Source of the DNA: Acridotheres tristis
Lineage: Eukaryota > Chordata > Aves > Passeriformes > Sturnidae
DNA length: 64,000 bases
Assembly: GCA_037013685.1 (NCBI GenBank)
Contig: CM072905.1
Coordinates: 3,049,491-3,113,490 of the forward strand
Direction of reading: 5' to 3'
Part shown: positions 26,769-38,818 of the stretch, piece after piece
How positions within the stretch are numbered: position 1 is the stretch's first letter
Layout: each line of letters opens with the position of its first letter
Made by a program: the position numbers and the translations under genes
The notes under the pieces: model-generated
What the model was told of the DNA's origin: nothing
Databases searched by the model: none
What the model saw: only the letters and a program-made list of their open reading frames with translations

Positions 26769-29700
26769 GTGGATTTTATTGCTAATCTGAATTTTGGGTA
26801 ACAGGCAATCTTGTCCCAGAAATATTTTCTTCTTAATTAAGATGAAAACCTTCTTGCTTCATCACAAAAAATACACAAATGCAGGGAGACCTGGCAAGAC
26901 ACAGTTCACTGCTTGCCAGATTAACAAAAATATTCTCTTGTAAAGAAGCCTGTATGAATTTTTGAAAGTGATTCTTACACAGCTCTGATGCAATTTTTCA
27001 TGCATACCCTAAACAGAGAAAAAATAAAGCCCTCTGTATTTACAGATGAAGGAAACAGCTCGATGTGTTTGTATGTCTGTGGTTTCTAATTATGATCATT
27101 ATTTATTACTTTGATTTTGTTTGCAATGGACATTATTAGATGCAGGCAGTAGGTAATATTCTTAATAAAAAACAATTACAATGCAAACATACTTTTGTCA
27201 AAATATGGTATTCCTTGCTGTGTTATCACTGCCTTTTCCCCAAAAGCATGTCCAAGATAACAAAATCAACTTAACTACAGCCAATGCCATAAGTGATACT
27301 GAAGGAGCTGAAAATTTTTATTCTTTATCTTATTTATCATAAGTACTTTAAAACAAATTTTACAGGACAGCCAGATAATTTTTCTTGCAAAAATAAGCAT
27401 TTTCTTTCTTGTGGTTACTCTGACTTTTGAATCTCTGCAGAGTATCCAGAGTAGTTTATGGAGAAATAAAAGTTTCCTGTTTATGGTTTTGACATCAAAG
27501 CCCTAAAATTTCATTGTGGGTGAAAGTTGCTTGGTTTTCTAATGTTTTAATTATTTCTTTTCCATGGTGCTGTGTGACAGTGGCTCGTTACAAAGTGTGG
27601 GTATATTGACAATGAAATTGCAATTTGAACAGAATCAGTGCAGAGGTAAGATTCTTTTTAATGGAAGGCAGAGAAATCAAAGAAGGAGACGTGCCCAGAA
27701 GGGCTGTGTGCACACTGGGTATACACTGAGCTCATTTTCCAGCACTGGGAGGAGGTCCTGGTCACAGAGGGTGATGGAATTGCCCATCCCTGCCTGCACA
27801 GACAAATTTGTGGCACTGTCTCCTAAATGCCTTCCTTTAAGTAGCTGCAAGTACTTCCCAGGTTACCTGAAAGCAGTTCTTGTGTGGAATGTGTTTGAAT
27901 TAATCATCCTCTGAGAAAACATGTGTACCTTCTATTCCTAAATTAAAGCACAGGTTCCTTTTATTGCAACTGAAATGGCTTTTAGCTACAGTGAACAATC
28001 CTCAGCAAAACCAGAATTAAATTACAAAGGAACGAGTTCATGAACTTTTATGACTGCTGGTAATTCCCACCTTTTCCCTGTAACCCAGTCTGCAGGCTGG
28101 CTGTGTGTCCATCTGCATGGAAACATTTTCCCTGCAGTGTTGAAAGGAGCTGTGTGAATCCTCTCCCTGAACACCCCAGGGGAAGGAAATCCTTGGTGGG
28201 TGGCTGCCTGCACAGTGTGTGACTCCAAAGGAACATTTGCTCAAATCTTCCACTGCAGCCCTTCAGCCTCTCAGTTCATGGAGTTTGTGCCTGAGACGCT
28301 GGGAGAGCAGTTCACATTTTTGTTACAGCCTCTGAGATTTCAAAGTTCATAGTTCTTTATTTATAAAGAATGTATTTTTTTATTTTCCCAATCCAGAACA
28401 GTGCAAGTGCTGAAAAGCTGTATAAATTTAGATTATATATTTTTCTTTCTAGCCATTTCCTATGTAATATTTCCTAGGTAAGAGTTAATCACTGCACAGA
28501 GTTCTGCTCAGACAGTTAGGGAATGTATATACATGATGAACCTAAAATTATCCCTGATTTTCACAAGTTAGCACTGCAGAACAATTAGGCAGTGGGACTA
28601 TAAAAGGAGAACTCACAGCTAAGTTATTCCCAATAGTAAAAAGAAATGTTGTGGATAGGGTGCAGTTGTGGTGGCAGCAACTCCTGGGTGCTGATTTTCA
28701 CCATCAAAATTCTTTCTAACTCCCCAGATTGAAGTTGGCGTGATTCCAACAGCACTTACTTTCCAGTTGATAAGAATATCTTGAGTTTTGTGGCATTTGG
28801 ATTGAGTTTCATTATTTCCTAGTCAGCTTTTGTTTCCCCTTAGTGAAAGTCTGTTGTGTCAATCTTTAAACTCTGTGTAAATCTGCTGATATTTGGATTT
28901 AGGGGGGAAGAATGCCTAAGAATTACTAATAATCTGTTTTGTTACATGAGCTAATGTGTAAAATGCACCATAGACATTTCTATCAGGTTCCACCCCCACA
29001 ACTACGTGGGTTTTAAAATAAAAAGAGAGTGATTATGGCACACTGAACTCAGTAGCTAGAAGAGACACAGACAGACCACTGAGAGAGCCTTGCAGAATGC
29101 TGGCAATTTTTAGCACTGTTTGTTGAGGTGGCAGTTCTTGCACCAAAATTAGATTCAAGCTTAATTTGGAATAAAACAAGTGGGCTAATTTTGAAAAGCA
29201 CTGCAGATCCCATATGCTCCAAGTGATTTTAATGTGTCACCAGAGAGTGTCCCCATCTCTGGGAATTGCTGGGGCTCCAGCCTGGGGAGCTGGGAGAAGT
29301 TTGCTGATCCCTGCTGAGTTGGTGTGGCCTCAGCTCCTTGGGGTAAATCACAGCTCCAGTGAGGCTCCCCTGGGCTGGGGAGGAAAGAACAGCTTGGACT
29401 CTTAGGAAGGAGCAAAGCTCTTTATGGAGGTGTTTGGAGCCTGTGGCAGAGCAGTCAGAGAGGAGGAAAAGCAGGGAGGGGAGGTGAGGACATCCTGGCT
29501 GGGAAGGGAGCGGCTGCCACCCTCTTCCACTGCAGCTCCTTATCCATCAGTGCTGGGACAGCATCAATCTCTGCAGAAAAAAGAACACTTTGGTTTCCTT
29601 CTTGGGCATTGCTCTTGTATATTCTAATTTTCACTGTCCATTATTGGGGTTGTACTCTGAAGAGATCCAAATAACTCACAGGTTTTTCTTCAGCCTTTGG

Positions 29701-30296
29701 GAAAGTAGGATTTGTCTGGAAGTGAGCAGTGAGCTCAGGGAACATGTATTAAGTGTTACCTTAATATTCTGTCATTTTACAATTGATCTGGTATTTCTAG
29801 CAGCCCAATGAAACTTGATGCAAACAGATTTTAAGGCAATGGTGCATTACCTGTGCTGAAAAGACAAATCCTGGTGCTTCTGCTGAAGTCATGATTCCCT
29901 TCATAATTTGATTTTTGCTGTTCCCTTGCAAATAAATTAACTGTGGCATGGCCTGTGTAATTAATGAACCTCAGCCCTTAAAGTACCAGTGATCAGTGCT
30001 GAGCTCATGAGCTAAAGGCAGAAGCATATCATAAATTCTGCTAATGAGGATTTAATTGATGGAAGAGTCAGAGATTGATTTATTCCTTTTCCCTTCTGTC
30101 CCCATGAGAAGGGTACCTGCTGAACTGAGGATGAAAGAAATGTCTCAGTGCTGGGAAATCCATTGTAATCTGTATCAAAGCACCTGCAGGTCTGTTTCTA
30201 TGGCAACAGGAGCATCAGACCAGCAGAGAACGGACCAGAAAGGAGATAAAAGCCTCCACAAAAATAGTTGTAAGAAGTGTCTGCACAGCTTTGGCT

Positions 30297-30339
30297 ACTT
30301 TTCTTTTCTTTTTTTTTTTTTTTTTAAGAAAAGAAAAGT
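30297..30339. repeat. Perfect inverted repeat, 14-bp arms around T15
   Basis: ACTTTTCTTTTCTT (30297-30310) and AAGAAAAGAAAAGT (30326-30339) flank fifteen thymines. This is a polypyrimidine/polypurine mirror-like tract that could fold into a hairpin. Confidence 0.95.
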
Positions 30340-32042
30340 AAAAAGCCCAAACTTGGAGTTTTTTGAAAGCTGGTTATTATAGTTATTTAGGTTAGACCCT
30401 ATTGGCAGTGAAGGAGTGGTAGAATGTAGTAAATTATTAACTTCAAGGACATTAATTAAAGAGTTTATAAAAAAGCAAGTCTTAAATCTAAACTTAATAG
30501 AAACAGTATAATTTTTTAAAGTGATTTCTATGTAACCCCTCTTGAAAAGGCATTTTCTGAATCTTAAGGTCTTCATTCTTTTTTATAAAAAGTTATAATA
30601 AGATGAGAAATTATCTGTCTTTGGTCTGCAAATAGCCTTTTCTCCTATCCACCTAATTGCTTTATTATCATTAAATTGTGCACTTGGTGTCTAATTACAA
30701 TGATGGGAATTGTAAATTACAGACTGGGAGTCCATGGGGTCAATATTCTTTGTCTTTGTGTTGCCAGAGGTTGGGTAAAAATACGTGAAAAGGAATAAAA
30801 AGCTTTTTCCTCCATCTTTCAGATGGACTGTGCTCACTGCAGTGGGAGAAGTGGCCTGGAAAATCACAGGCAGGTGCAGTTTTAGAATCTGATTTCTTGG
30901 AATGAAAAGCAAATTATGATTGATTGGAGGGGGGACTCCAGAGAGCACCAGGGAATGGTTCCTTTTAGTGTGTTTGTACAAGTAGAAATGTATAAAAATT
31001 CTGATCAACTCTGTCCAAAAATAGGATAAAAAGCATCCTGACTGCAGCAATGAGGTTTGAGGGAGTTGGGAACAGACTGGCATAGGAATATACATAAAAA
31101 CTGTGTTCAATAGGCTTTACAGAAATACATGGAGTGTTGGAGGAGAAGGTTCTTAGTGTCTTTGTCCCAGGTTTTATTCTAGAATATTTTTTCCCCCAGG
31201 ATCATTTGAAATCTAGGATTATCCCAAATTATTGTTTCCTTCCTGCAAAAATTATTTGCATTTAATTAAAAAAGATAATTTGAGTCCTACAATCTTACCA
31301 TGCAGGAAGGATCTGGGCTTTGTGAAATTCTTCCTTAGTCAAAATCCACTTTTATTTTCCAAGGTCTGTATTTAGTACCCACAGATTGACCCAGTTGTGA
31401 GTAGAGATGTTGGATTGTTAAATCTGAAGTCCCATTCCTCAATGCATATTAATGGCATTTCCCTTTTTTAAACTATATTAAAATCTTTTTACTTCCCCTG
31501 AGAAAGAAAAATAAGAATTTTAATAACAAAAGGCTTTGATTTTTGTGGTTATTCTCAAATTTTTAGGTTGTTTTTTCTTTTTTTTGTCATGTTGAACTTG
31601 TTCTACCAAAATTCAGTTGTCAGTTTTGAAATTCAGTGAAGTCAATACTCTGCTTTAATACCAAATAGAATAGGAATCAAAATTCTTTGGTATTTCGACT
31701 TGGGGAGAAGCAGAACTAGAAAAGACAGAAGGATAGTAAAAAAAAACCCAAACCCAGTAAAAATAAGAGCAGTCCTGTAACTTCTAGAAGAAATATATAA
31801 ATCCCTCAGAGTTTTGTTTAACATCTGCTACTTGTCTCTTCCTGTGCCAAGTGCATGATTGGACCATTCAGGAAAAGAAAAAGAACTCTGCAATCAACAG
31901 ACTTTGTTCAATATTCCTGCACAAAGGGGACTCTCCATAAATAATGTGAAAGACTTTGGTCAAACACAAATGGGTTTATATTTAACGTGTTTTATTTAGA
32001 AACCTGCCCACCCAGAGGTAAAATTAAGAGAAATAGAAACGC

Positions 32043-32068
32043 TTTTTTTTAATTTTTTTTTTTTTTTT
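32043..32068. repeat. Thymine-rich tract
   Basis: T8, AA, then a run of sixteen Ts; ordinary intronic homopolymer. Confidence 0.9.
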
Positions 32069-35000
32069 AAATTTGCTGGAAGCGCATTATAGAAGAGAGG
32101 GGTAGAAAATGTTCTCTTCTCCCATTCCAGGCTAATCCTTTGCTCCTCTGTGAGGAGGTGCAGCTGTTTGCTGATCTTACAAGCTCAGATCAAACCCAAG
32201 TGGCTCCCAGGGCTCTGGCTTGGCAGCAGCAGAGCCCCGGGGTCAAAGGAGGAGACAGACCCCAACTCCTGCAGGCTCCTCACGAGGAGTTCTGCATCTA
32301 AATCGAGTCACTTCTGTGACATAACAGTCCAGAAACGGCTCCTCTAATAAAAGTTTATTTTCAAGGAGTTCTAAAATAAAGGAGGAAAAAAAGCAGCGTT
32401 TTATTTTCTCTCACTTCAGCTGTCCTTGCACTGTATTTCGTTTTCCTGTTGCTCTGCTGCTGTCACAGCATCCCCTCCCTCAGGTTCATTAGTGCTTGTT
32501 TGGTCAATACTCCGGGGATACACTCCAGGAATTTGGGTTATTACTCACTGCAATAAAAGATCAATGCATCTTAATCAATACAGCCTTCCAAAAATTAAAC
32601 ATTTCCTGAAGGTGGGCTTCAAAAGTATCACATTCAAAATCAAGTTCCTCCTTCATAAGTATCAGATATTTTTGCATTCTGAGAACGTCGTGCATGAAGG
32701 TGTCTGGAATATGAGATTTATTTTTTTTCATTAAGACCTTTTGGCAAAATGTGTCCTTCTCTAAAGGGGATGTGGAATTCCTCATCCATGCACACATGCA
32801 GGCATGTGAACACAGATATTTTTTATTTTCCATGCTCATTAGTGTTTGTGTTCCCCAGCAGAGCCAACAGGAGCTGCAAGGAGGCACTTGGTGCTTTTGA
32901 AAATTAGGTTAATAAATCATCAGCACCTATTGTGGGAGTTTGTGAGGGTGTTCTGTGCTGTTTAAAATACAAGATATTTGCTATTTGCACTGGATTTTTG
33001 TTATGCAGTTGTTGGTCTACTTGTGCATAAACATCACCATATATCTAAAAGTATTTATGGCATATACTTCTTTTAAAAACATTGCAGTTCCACAAATACC
33101 TGGGTGGAAAAAACCAGCAGTACTGAAAGTTCCCTGGCTCAGCATTCCAGTTTTAAGAAATCACTTGTTGGTCAAGGGAAGGCTCAGTAAAAATGTGAAG
33201 TGCTCTGGATTGCACGGGCCAGCAGCTGAATTTTGCAGAATGTTCTGAATGCAAGGTGCTGCTTTGGAAGTCTGGAGAGTGAAGAGGAATTCAGAGAAAG
33301 GTCTGGGGAGCTGTGAGTTTCCAGGCATTTCTAACATTTGTACAAAATTTGCATCTGAGTCAGTGGGAGTCTTTGGTGCTTAATGAACTGTGCTTGATTT
33401 ACAAACTTGGTATTTAAACTGTTTCTTTAATGCAGAAATAAAGAGCATGTGAGATTTACAACTGCAAGAAAAACGAAAAAGATGCCAAATAAAATGAGCT
33501 GCATCCATTCCACTCAGAGCCCTGAGGAAAAGGTTGATTATACAAAAGTGTTCAGTGCATTTCCTACAAAATCCCAGGCAGGAAGAGCTCTGCCTTCGGT
33601 GCTGATGGCACCAACTGCTGTAGAAATGAGAGAGAGTGATGCCTATAAAACCAGATAAAAAATTTATAGTTCATTTAGTAGGAAATGGAATTTGAGATGC
33701 TGCTGCGGGTTTAGGGTGTCCTCCTGCAGTCCTTGGGATTTAGGAGACTCAAATAACCACAGCAAGGAGACATTTCTTCTGCAAGTGGAAAACTGGGATG
33801 TTCCTGCAGTCAGCACCATCAGCTGGGCACTTGCTGCAGTTTATTTGCAGTTATAAATGTTATTATAATCTCCAACTATTTTGCCCAAAATACTGGGCTC
33901 TGCTGTCACCCCATCTTTTTTTTTTTTTTAATAAGCTTTGCAGCTTTTATATCTGTTTTATTCATTGTGATTAAAAAGAAGTGGAGTTGTAAATAAGGGC
34001 AGTGGCAGGGAACTGTTGATTCAAAAAGCTTCCTGGAATAATAATTTCAAAAGGCAAACTAGAGAGAACAGCTTTAACTGGATTTCTCCAGTCTTCCCAG
34101 CCTTGTGCAAAATCATCTGAGTATAGTTAGTTTTTAAAAGACTGTTAATGTTATTCTGACTTAAAAGATGATAATTTAGAAGTGAAGTCTGTCAATAAAG
34201 GGAGAAAACAAATAGATAGTAATCAAAAAAACAAAGGAAAAAAAGAATTATGTCCTTGCTAATGATATTCCATAATTAGATCTCCTTAATGGATGGGTAG
34301 AATAATCTATTTAATTGTAACTATAGTTTGTGATAGATTACTGTGCCTTATTGTATTATGTCCCTGTAATGAAAGAACCAGCATTACTTTTGTAGTAAAT
34401 AAATGTTTCTCAGAATGTATTTTTCAATTTTCTCAATTTACTCATCATTTATGTAGGGCCTTGTGAAGTTTCTCCTTTTTGTTTCTAATGGGACTAATCT
34501 TTTGATCCTTTCATAGAAATTGCTCCAATTTCTCAGTTATGCAGCAAAGGTTTAGCCTTATATATTTTCAAGTATGTGCTTCTATTCAGTGATTTATCCT
34601 TCACTGGCAAGTTGAAATGTTCTTTATCTACAGCCTAATTAAACTAAACCATATACCATCTGTGTCTAGTTCAATTAAAACAAATTGGACAGATTGACCT
34701 CCTTAATACTCTTCAAAGCATTTTATTAGTCTGCAGAGTCCCTTCAAGATAACTTGTTAACTCCTGAGACAATAGTTGCTGTCTGCTTGAAAAAAGCTGG
34801 GGAAAAAATGCCATGCTACATGAAAATGAAAAAAAAAAATGCTCATCTTTCCATTTCAAAGCAAAGCAAAGAGTAAAACCCCTGTGGAGGTCCATCAGGT
34901 GGAAAGGAGCAGGACAGTCAGTCCAAGCAGTCTTTGACACCCTCCTTTAATGGGCATTTCTTTCTCCTCAGCTTTTTATTCTCTTTTGGGTCTTTGCTGT

Positions 35001-36900
35001 GGGGCTTTCCTGCTTTATTTGTTTATTTGCAGAGCTCTTGGGAAGGTGAGGGCGAAAGGACCAGTTCTCCACAAACAATACCAAAGCTGCTCTTATTACA
35101 GACAGAATATTTTACTTGGCCAGCAGAAATGTTCCCTGTGTATCTGGACTTGACAAATGCTCCATCCTAGGCTTAAAATGGGAAGATATGAAAATCCTGA
35201 CATGTTTAAGTATTTCCTTGGTAACTTTTCAAATGATAATCAATAATGTTAAATGATTCCAGTATTATCTGTGCTTTAGGTGGTGTCCTAAGTTTTATTC
35301 CCACCCAAGTGATTTCTCAGCATGTCCTCTTGATAAACAGCAGAAGATAAAACCAGTAAAGTGTGGGGACCTCTGGAGACTTTTAAAGTTATGACCTGCC
35401 TTTACTGTCTGCTGGTCAGATGTAACAGTTCTTTTCTTCTCTGTGTAAAATAAAATAGGATTTTTGATTCTTCTGTTGTGATTAAAGAGATTTCACTTTA
35501 GTGGACGTTGATACTTTTAGTTCATTTCAGTGTTTGTTTGCTCTCTTTAATGCAGTTTTTAACACAGTAATTTTTGTTTGCTTCTCCATTGAGCCCTGAC
35601 TCTGCTCACATCCTGAAGGACTGATCAGGAATTCCTCTTCAATATAAATCCCCTGTTTCCCCTTCTCTGGCCATGCAGATGGTGTTCCATTTCTTGCTGG
35701 GAATCGTCTCTGCAGAAGATGCTGCCAAAGTGTCTTCATTAACTGCCTGGCAGAAGTTTTGAGCAGTTGACCACCTTTCCCTCAGATGATAAAATCATTT
35801 TATTTGGTAAATCATTTAGGTTTTCTTTTAATGGCCTTCAGAGCTCCCTTGCAGCTCTCCTTGGAGGAGTGAGAACTGGTGAGCACAGCAGCCTGCTCAG
35901 GTCTTGTCAACAGGAATGAATTCCCTGAGATCCTGAGACTTCTGTTACTCCTGGTTCATCCAGGAGAGCGAGTTAAAAATGGAAAAGAGAGTAAAATTTG
36001 TATTCTTCAGATTAATTAGTTGTAAATAACTCTTCATCAAACATAAAAAACCGTCAGTCTTAAGCAAACATTTCTTTAATAGCATGGCTGAGACTAAAGC
36101 TTCTTGTGCCTTGTGCTGCTTTTACTGAGTTGGGTTTTCCTTTGGGATATTCACTGCCCTGACCTTGCATAAACTTGCTGCTTCCAGAATATGCTCTGTG
36201 ATCATATCCTGAGATGCTGAGACTGTGTGATAATATTCCATAATTTTCTTTAAAACTCATTTTAATTATCTTTTTAAAGAAATTGAATTATTCTGAAAAA
36301 TAAAAAAAAAAGAAAAAAAGAAAAAATATTTTATTTGTGATACAGAACTGCTGAGAAGATAAGCAATAATCTTTGCTGGCTATTTGGATGATTCAGTGAA
36401 GTCTGACTGAGCATCTGTTAAGCAGTTTGAAGTTGGAGACAGCTACAAAATTCGTCATCTTGCAATAAAGAGGGAAGTTTAATTCCATTGTAAATATGTA
36501 AGATGTAAATTTACTAAAGCTCCCTGTTACTGTGAGTAAATTGAGTTTGAATTCATTAAGAACTTTGAAACAATCATCAAGTCAGTAATGAATCATTAGC
36601 AAATGCAAAAGCAGGCTTTCAGTATTAGCCCAGGTTTTGTTGTGGCTTTGCTGGGTTTCCTGCTGCTGTCTCTTATTTCTAGTTTTGGGGCTGATTTTTG
36701 GGAGGAAAAACGCCTGTGTCATGTCAGGAGACTGAGTGCATCCTCCAGGTTGGACTTTTTCCTCTTGAACCATGTCAGGCACAATGATTTCATCTCTGCT
36801 TTGTCCTCCTGACCTTCCCCCACGAGTCAGGAGTTGTGTTTGGGTTTGGGCTGAGCAATCCCTGAGGCTCTGCAGCCCCAGCCTGGGGGGCTCAGCCTGA

Positions 36901-37501
36901 CACCCCAAACTCCCCAGCCAGCACAGCCCTGCAATAGAAACACCTTTAACACAGATAAATTAAAAACTGGTAATTCACCCCAAACTCCCCAGCCAGCACA
37001 GCCCTGCAATAGAAACACCTTTAACAGAGATAAATTACAAATTGATAATTCACCCCAAACTCCCCAGCCAGCACAGCCCTGCAATAGAAACACCTTTAAC
37101 AGATATTTTACAAATTGGTAATTCACCCCAAACTCCCCAGCCAGCACAGCCCTGCAATAGAAACACCTTTAACACAGATAAATTACAAATTGATAATTCA
37201 CCCCAAACTCCCCAGCCAGCACATCCCTGCAATAGAAACACCTTTAACAGGTATTTTACAAATTGATAATTCACCCCAAACTCCCCAGCCAGCACAGCCC
37301 TGCAATAGAAACACCTTTAACACAGATAAATTACAAATTGATAATTCACCCCAAACTCCCCAGCCAGCACACCCCTGCAATAGAAACACCTTTAACACAG
37401 ATAAATTAAAAACTGGTAATTCACCCCAAACTCCCCAGCCAGCACAGCCCTGCAATAGAAGCACCTTTCTTTACACACAGATATTTTACAAATTGCTAAT
37501 T
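36901..37501. repeat. Minisatellite: 8 tandem units of about 75 bp
   Basis: Eight head-to-tail units each start CACCCCAAACTCCCCAGCCA. Their spans are 36901-36975, 36976-37050, 37051-37123, 37124-37198, 37199-37271, 37272-37346, 37347-37421 and 37422-37501, giving lengths 75, 75, 73, 75, 73, 75, 75 and 80. The first 50 bases are nearly invariant. The last 25 fall into three types: A (AAATTAAAAACTGGTAATT), B (AAATTACAAATTGATAATT) and C (ATTTTACAAATTGGTAATT-like, two bases shorter). The order is A-B-C-B-C-B-A-C, with the last unit diverged and expanded. Long frames read through it on both strands (up to 187 codons) but reflect the repeat, not a gene. There are no unique spacers, so it is not CRISPR-like. 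Confidence 0.96.
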
Positions 37502-37720
37502 AGACCCAGAGGAAATGAGTCCTGCCTGGGTCACCCAGTGGCCTGGAGAGAATTCCCACCCTCCTGCCTCACATTGGTTCTGCACCCCCTGTTCTGCTGG
37601 GCTCTCTTTGCCTTCACAGAGCACCGTGAAAAGAAAAGGTCTTTGCTTCTCAGCCTCAGGAAATGTTTATGGGAATAACATTTTCCAGTTGGAGATTTGG
37701 AGAATGAGGTTTCTGGTCTC

Positions 37721-37852
37721 TGACATTTATCTCAGTTGGTTGGAGCCAGGGACACCAAGGTTATGTTTGATCCCTGTTCTGGCCATTCCCTTTAGGCTGG
37801 GACTCGAGGATCCTTGTGGGTCCTTCCACCTCAGAACATTCTGTGATTCTTT
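37721..37852 (+). mobile_element. tRNA-Ile-derived SINE with CR1-like 3' tail (TguSINE1-like)
   Basis: The head, about 37721-37785, follows tRNA-Ile: an A-box-like CTCAGTTGGTTGGAGCC, then CACCAAGG, a B-box-like GTTTGATCCCTG and TGGCCA. Roughly six bases are missing around the anticodon loop, so this is not a functional tRNA gene. The tail reads GGCTGGGACTCGAGGATCC, TTGTGGGTCCTTCCACC, then CAGAACATTCTGTGATTC, which is a CR1 3' end. This architecture (Pol III tRNA head, CR1 tail borrowed for mobilisation) is that of TguSINE1, described from zebra finch. The family assignment is from memory. The 5' boundary is approximate. Confidence 0.83.
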
Positions 37853-38445
37853 AATCTGGAAGAAACCAAATCCCTTCCTTAACAAGGGCTCCATTTGGGT
37901 TATTGCAATGAGATATTTCAGGCATTTATTTCAAGGGCATGTGAGAAGACTGTATCTTTGAAAGATACCGAGTATTTAAAATGAGTGTTCTAGGAGGTCC
38001 TGAATTCTCATGGGACAGATTAATAACTTCGAGATAAAATACTGCAAAATAAAAAAAAAAAGTATATTCCAATAAGTTTTTTGTCTCCTTAAAATAACCC
38101 AGCTGTGAAACTGGAAGTATGTGGTAATAAGTGTTCTTTGTTCAGAGTTTAAAAATAATTCAAAACCCCAGGGATCTGGAAGCAGATGTCTGCTTCAGGA
38201 ATCATAAGGCCCCAAAAATGGGAGTATCTCCTTGTCAGCACACTGATTTCAGAGTCGTGTGGCACCCATAAATTCACTGGAAAGGTTTCTTTTTCCTCTG
38301 GTTAAAACTTCATTTTCAGAGATCAGGGGTGTGATGGTGGCTTTTAAAATTTGTTTTGAGTGCTTAGGATAGATAATCATTGCTCCAGTCTGATCCAGCA
38401 TCCTCAGATATGTCATAGAAGCATGGAATGGTTTGGAAAGGAAAT

Positions 38446-38467
38446 TATATATATATATATATATATT
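38446..38467. repeat. (AT)n dinucleotide tract
   Basis: About eleven AT/TA dinucleotides followed by a TTTATGTATTTATATG degenerate continuation. Confidence 0.9.
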
Positions 38468-38788
38468 TATGTATTTATATGTTTCTAGAAGTAATCCAGT
38501 CCCTATAGGATGGTGCAAAGAGAGCCTGCTCTGCCCATACCACTTCCTGTGACATCTCCAAATTTCTGCTTCAGTTTTACTGTCTCTTATTTCTGTTCCT
38601 TGTTCCTTTGCCATATTTTCCCCCCAAACAATCCTGTCACATTCCATGACTCCATACAGGTGTGGCCCTTTCTGAATGGAGGGGTTTCAAATCAATATTT
38701 CCAAAATAAATCACCATTTTATTGGATTGACTGCTGAGTCTAAACTCTCCATTTCATGATGCTGTGGGCATGATAAGTAAACTGGGTA

Positions 38789-38818
38789 ATATGTGAGCAC
38801 AAATATGTGCTCACATAT
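38789..38818. repeat. Perfect inverted repeat, 13-bp arms, 4-base loop
   Basis: ATATGTGAGCACA (38789-38801) and TGTGCTCACATAT (38806-38818) flank AATA. An AT-alternating stretch follows to about 38840. Confidence 0.97.

Noticed and set aside
36901..37501. CRISPR-like regular repeat array
   Set aside because: Units are contiguous with no unique spacers, and the host is a vertebrate; it is a minisatellite.
37115..37678. 187-codon open frame on + and mirrored frames on - through the minisatellite
   Set aside because: The peptide is just the translated 75-bp repeat (25 codons per unit). Frames are open on both strands and shift at the 73-bp units, and there is no start context or family resemblance.
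37721..37785. Functional tRNA-Ile gene
   Set aside because: The anticodon region is deleted, stems are mispaired and a CR1 tail follows, so it is a SINE head.
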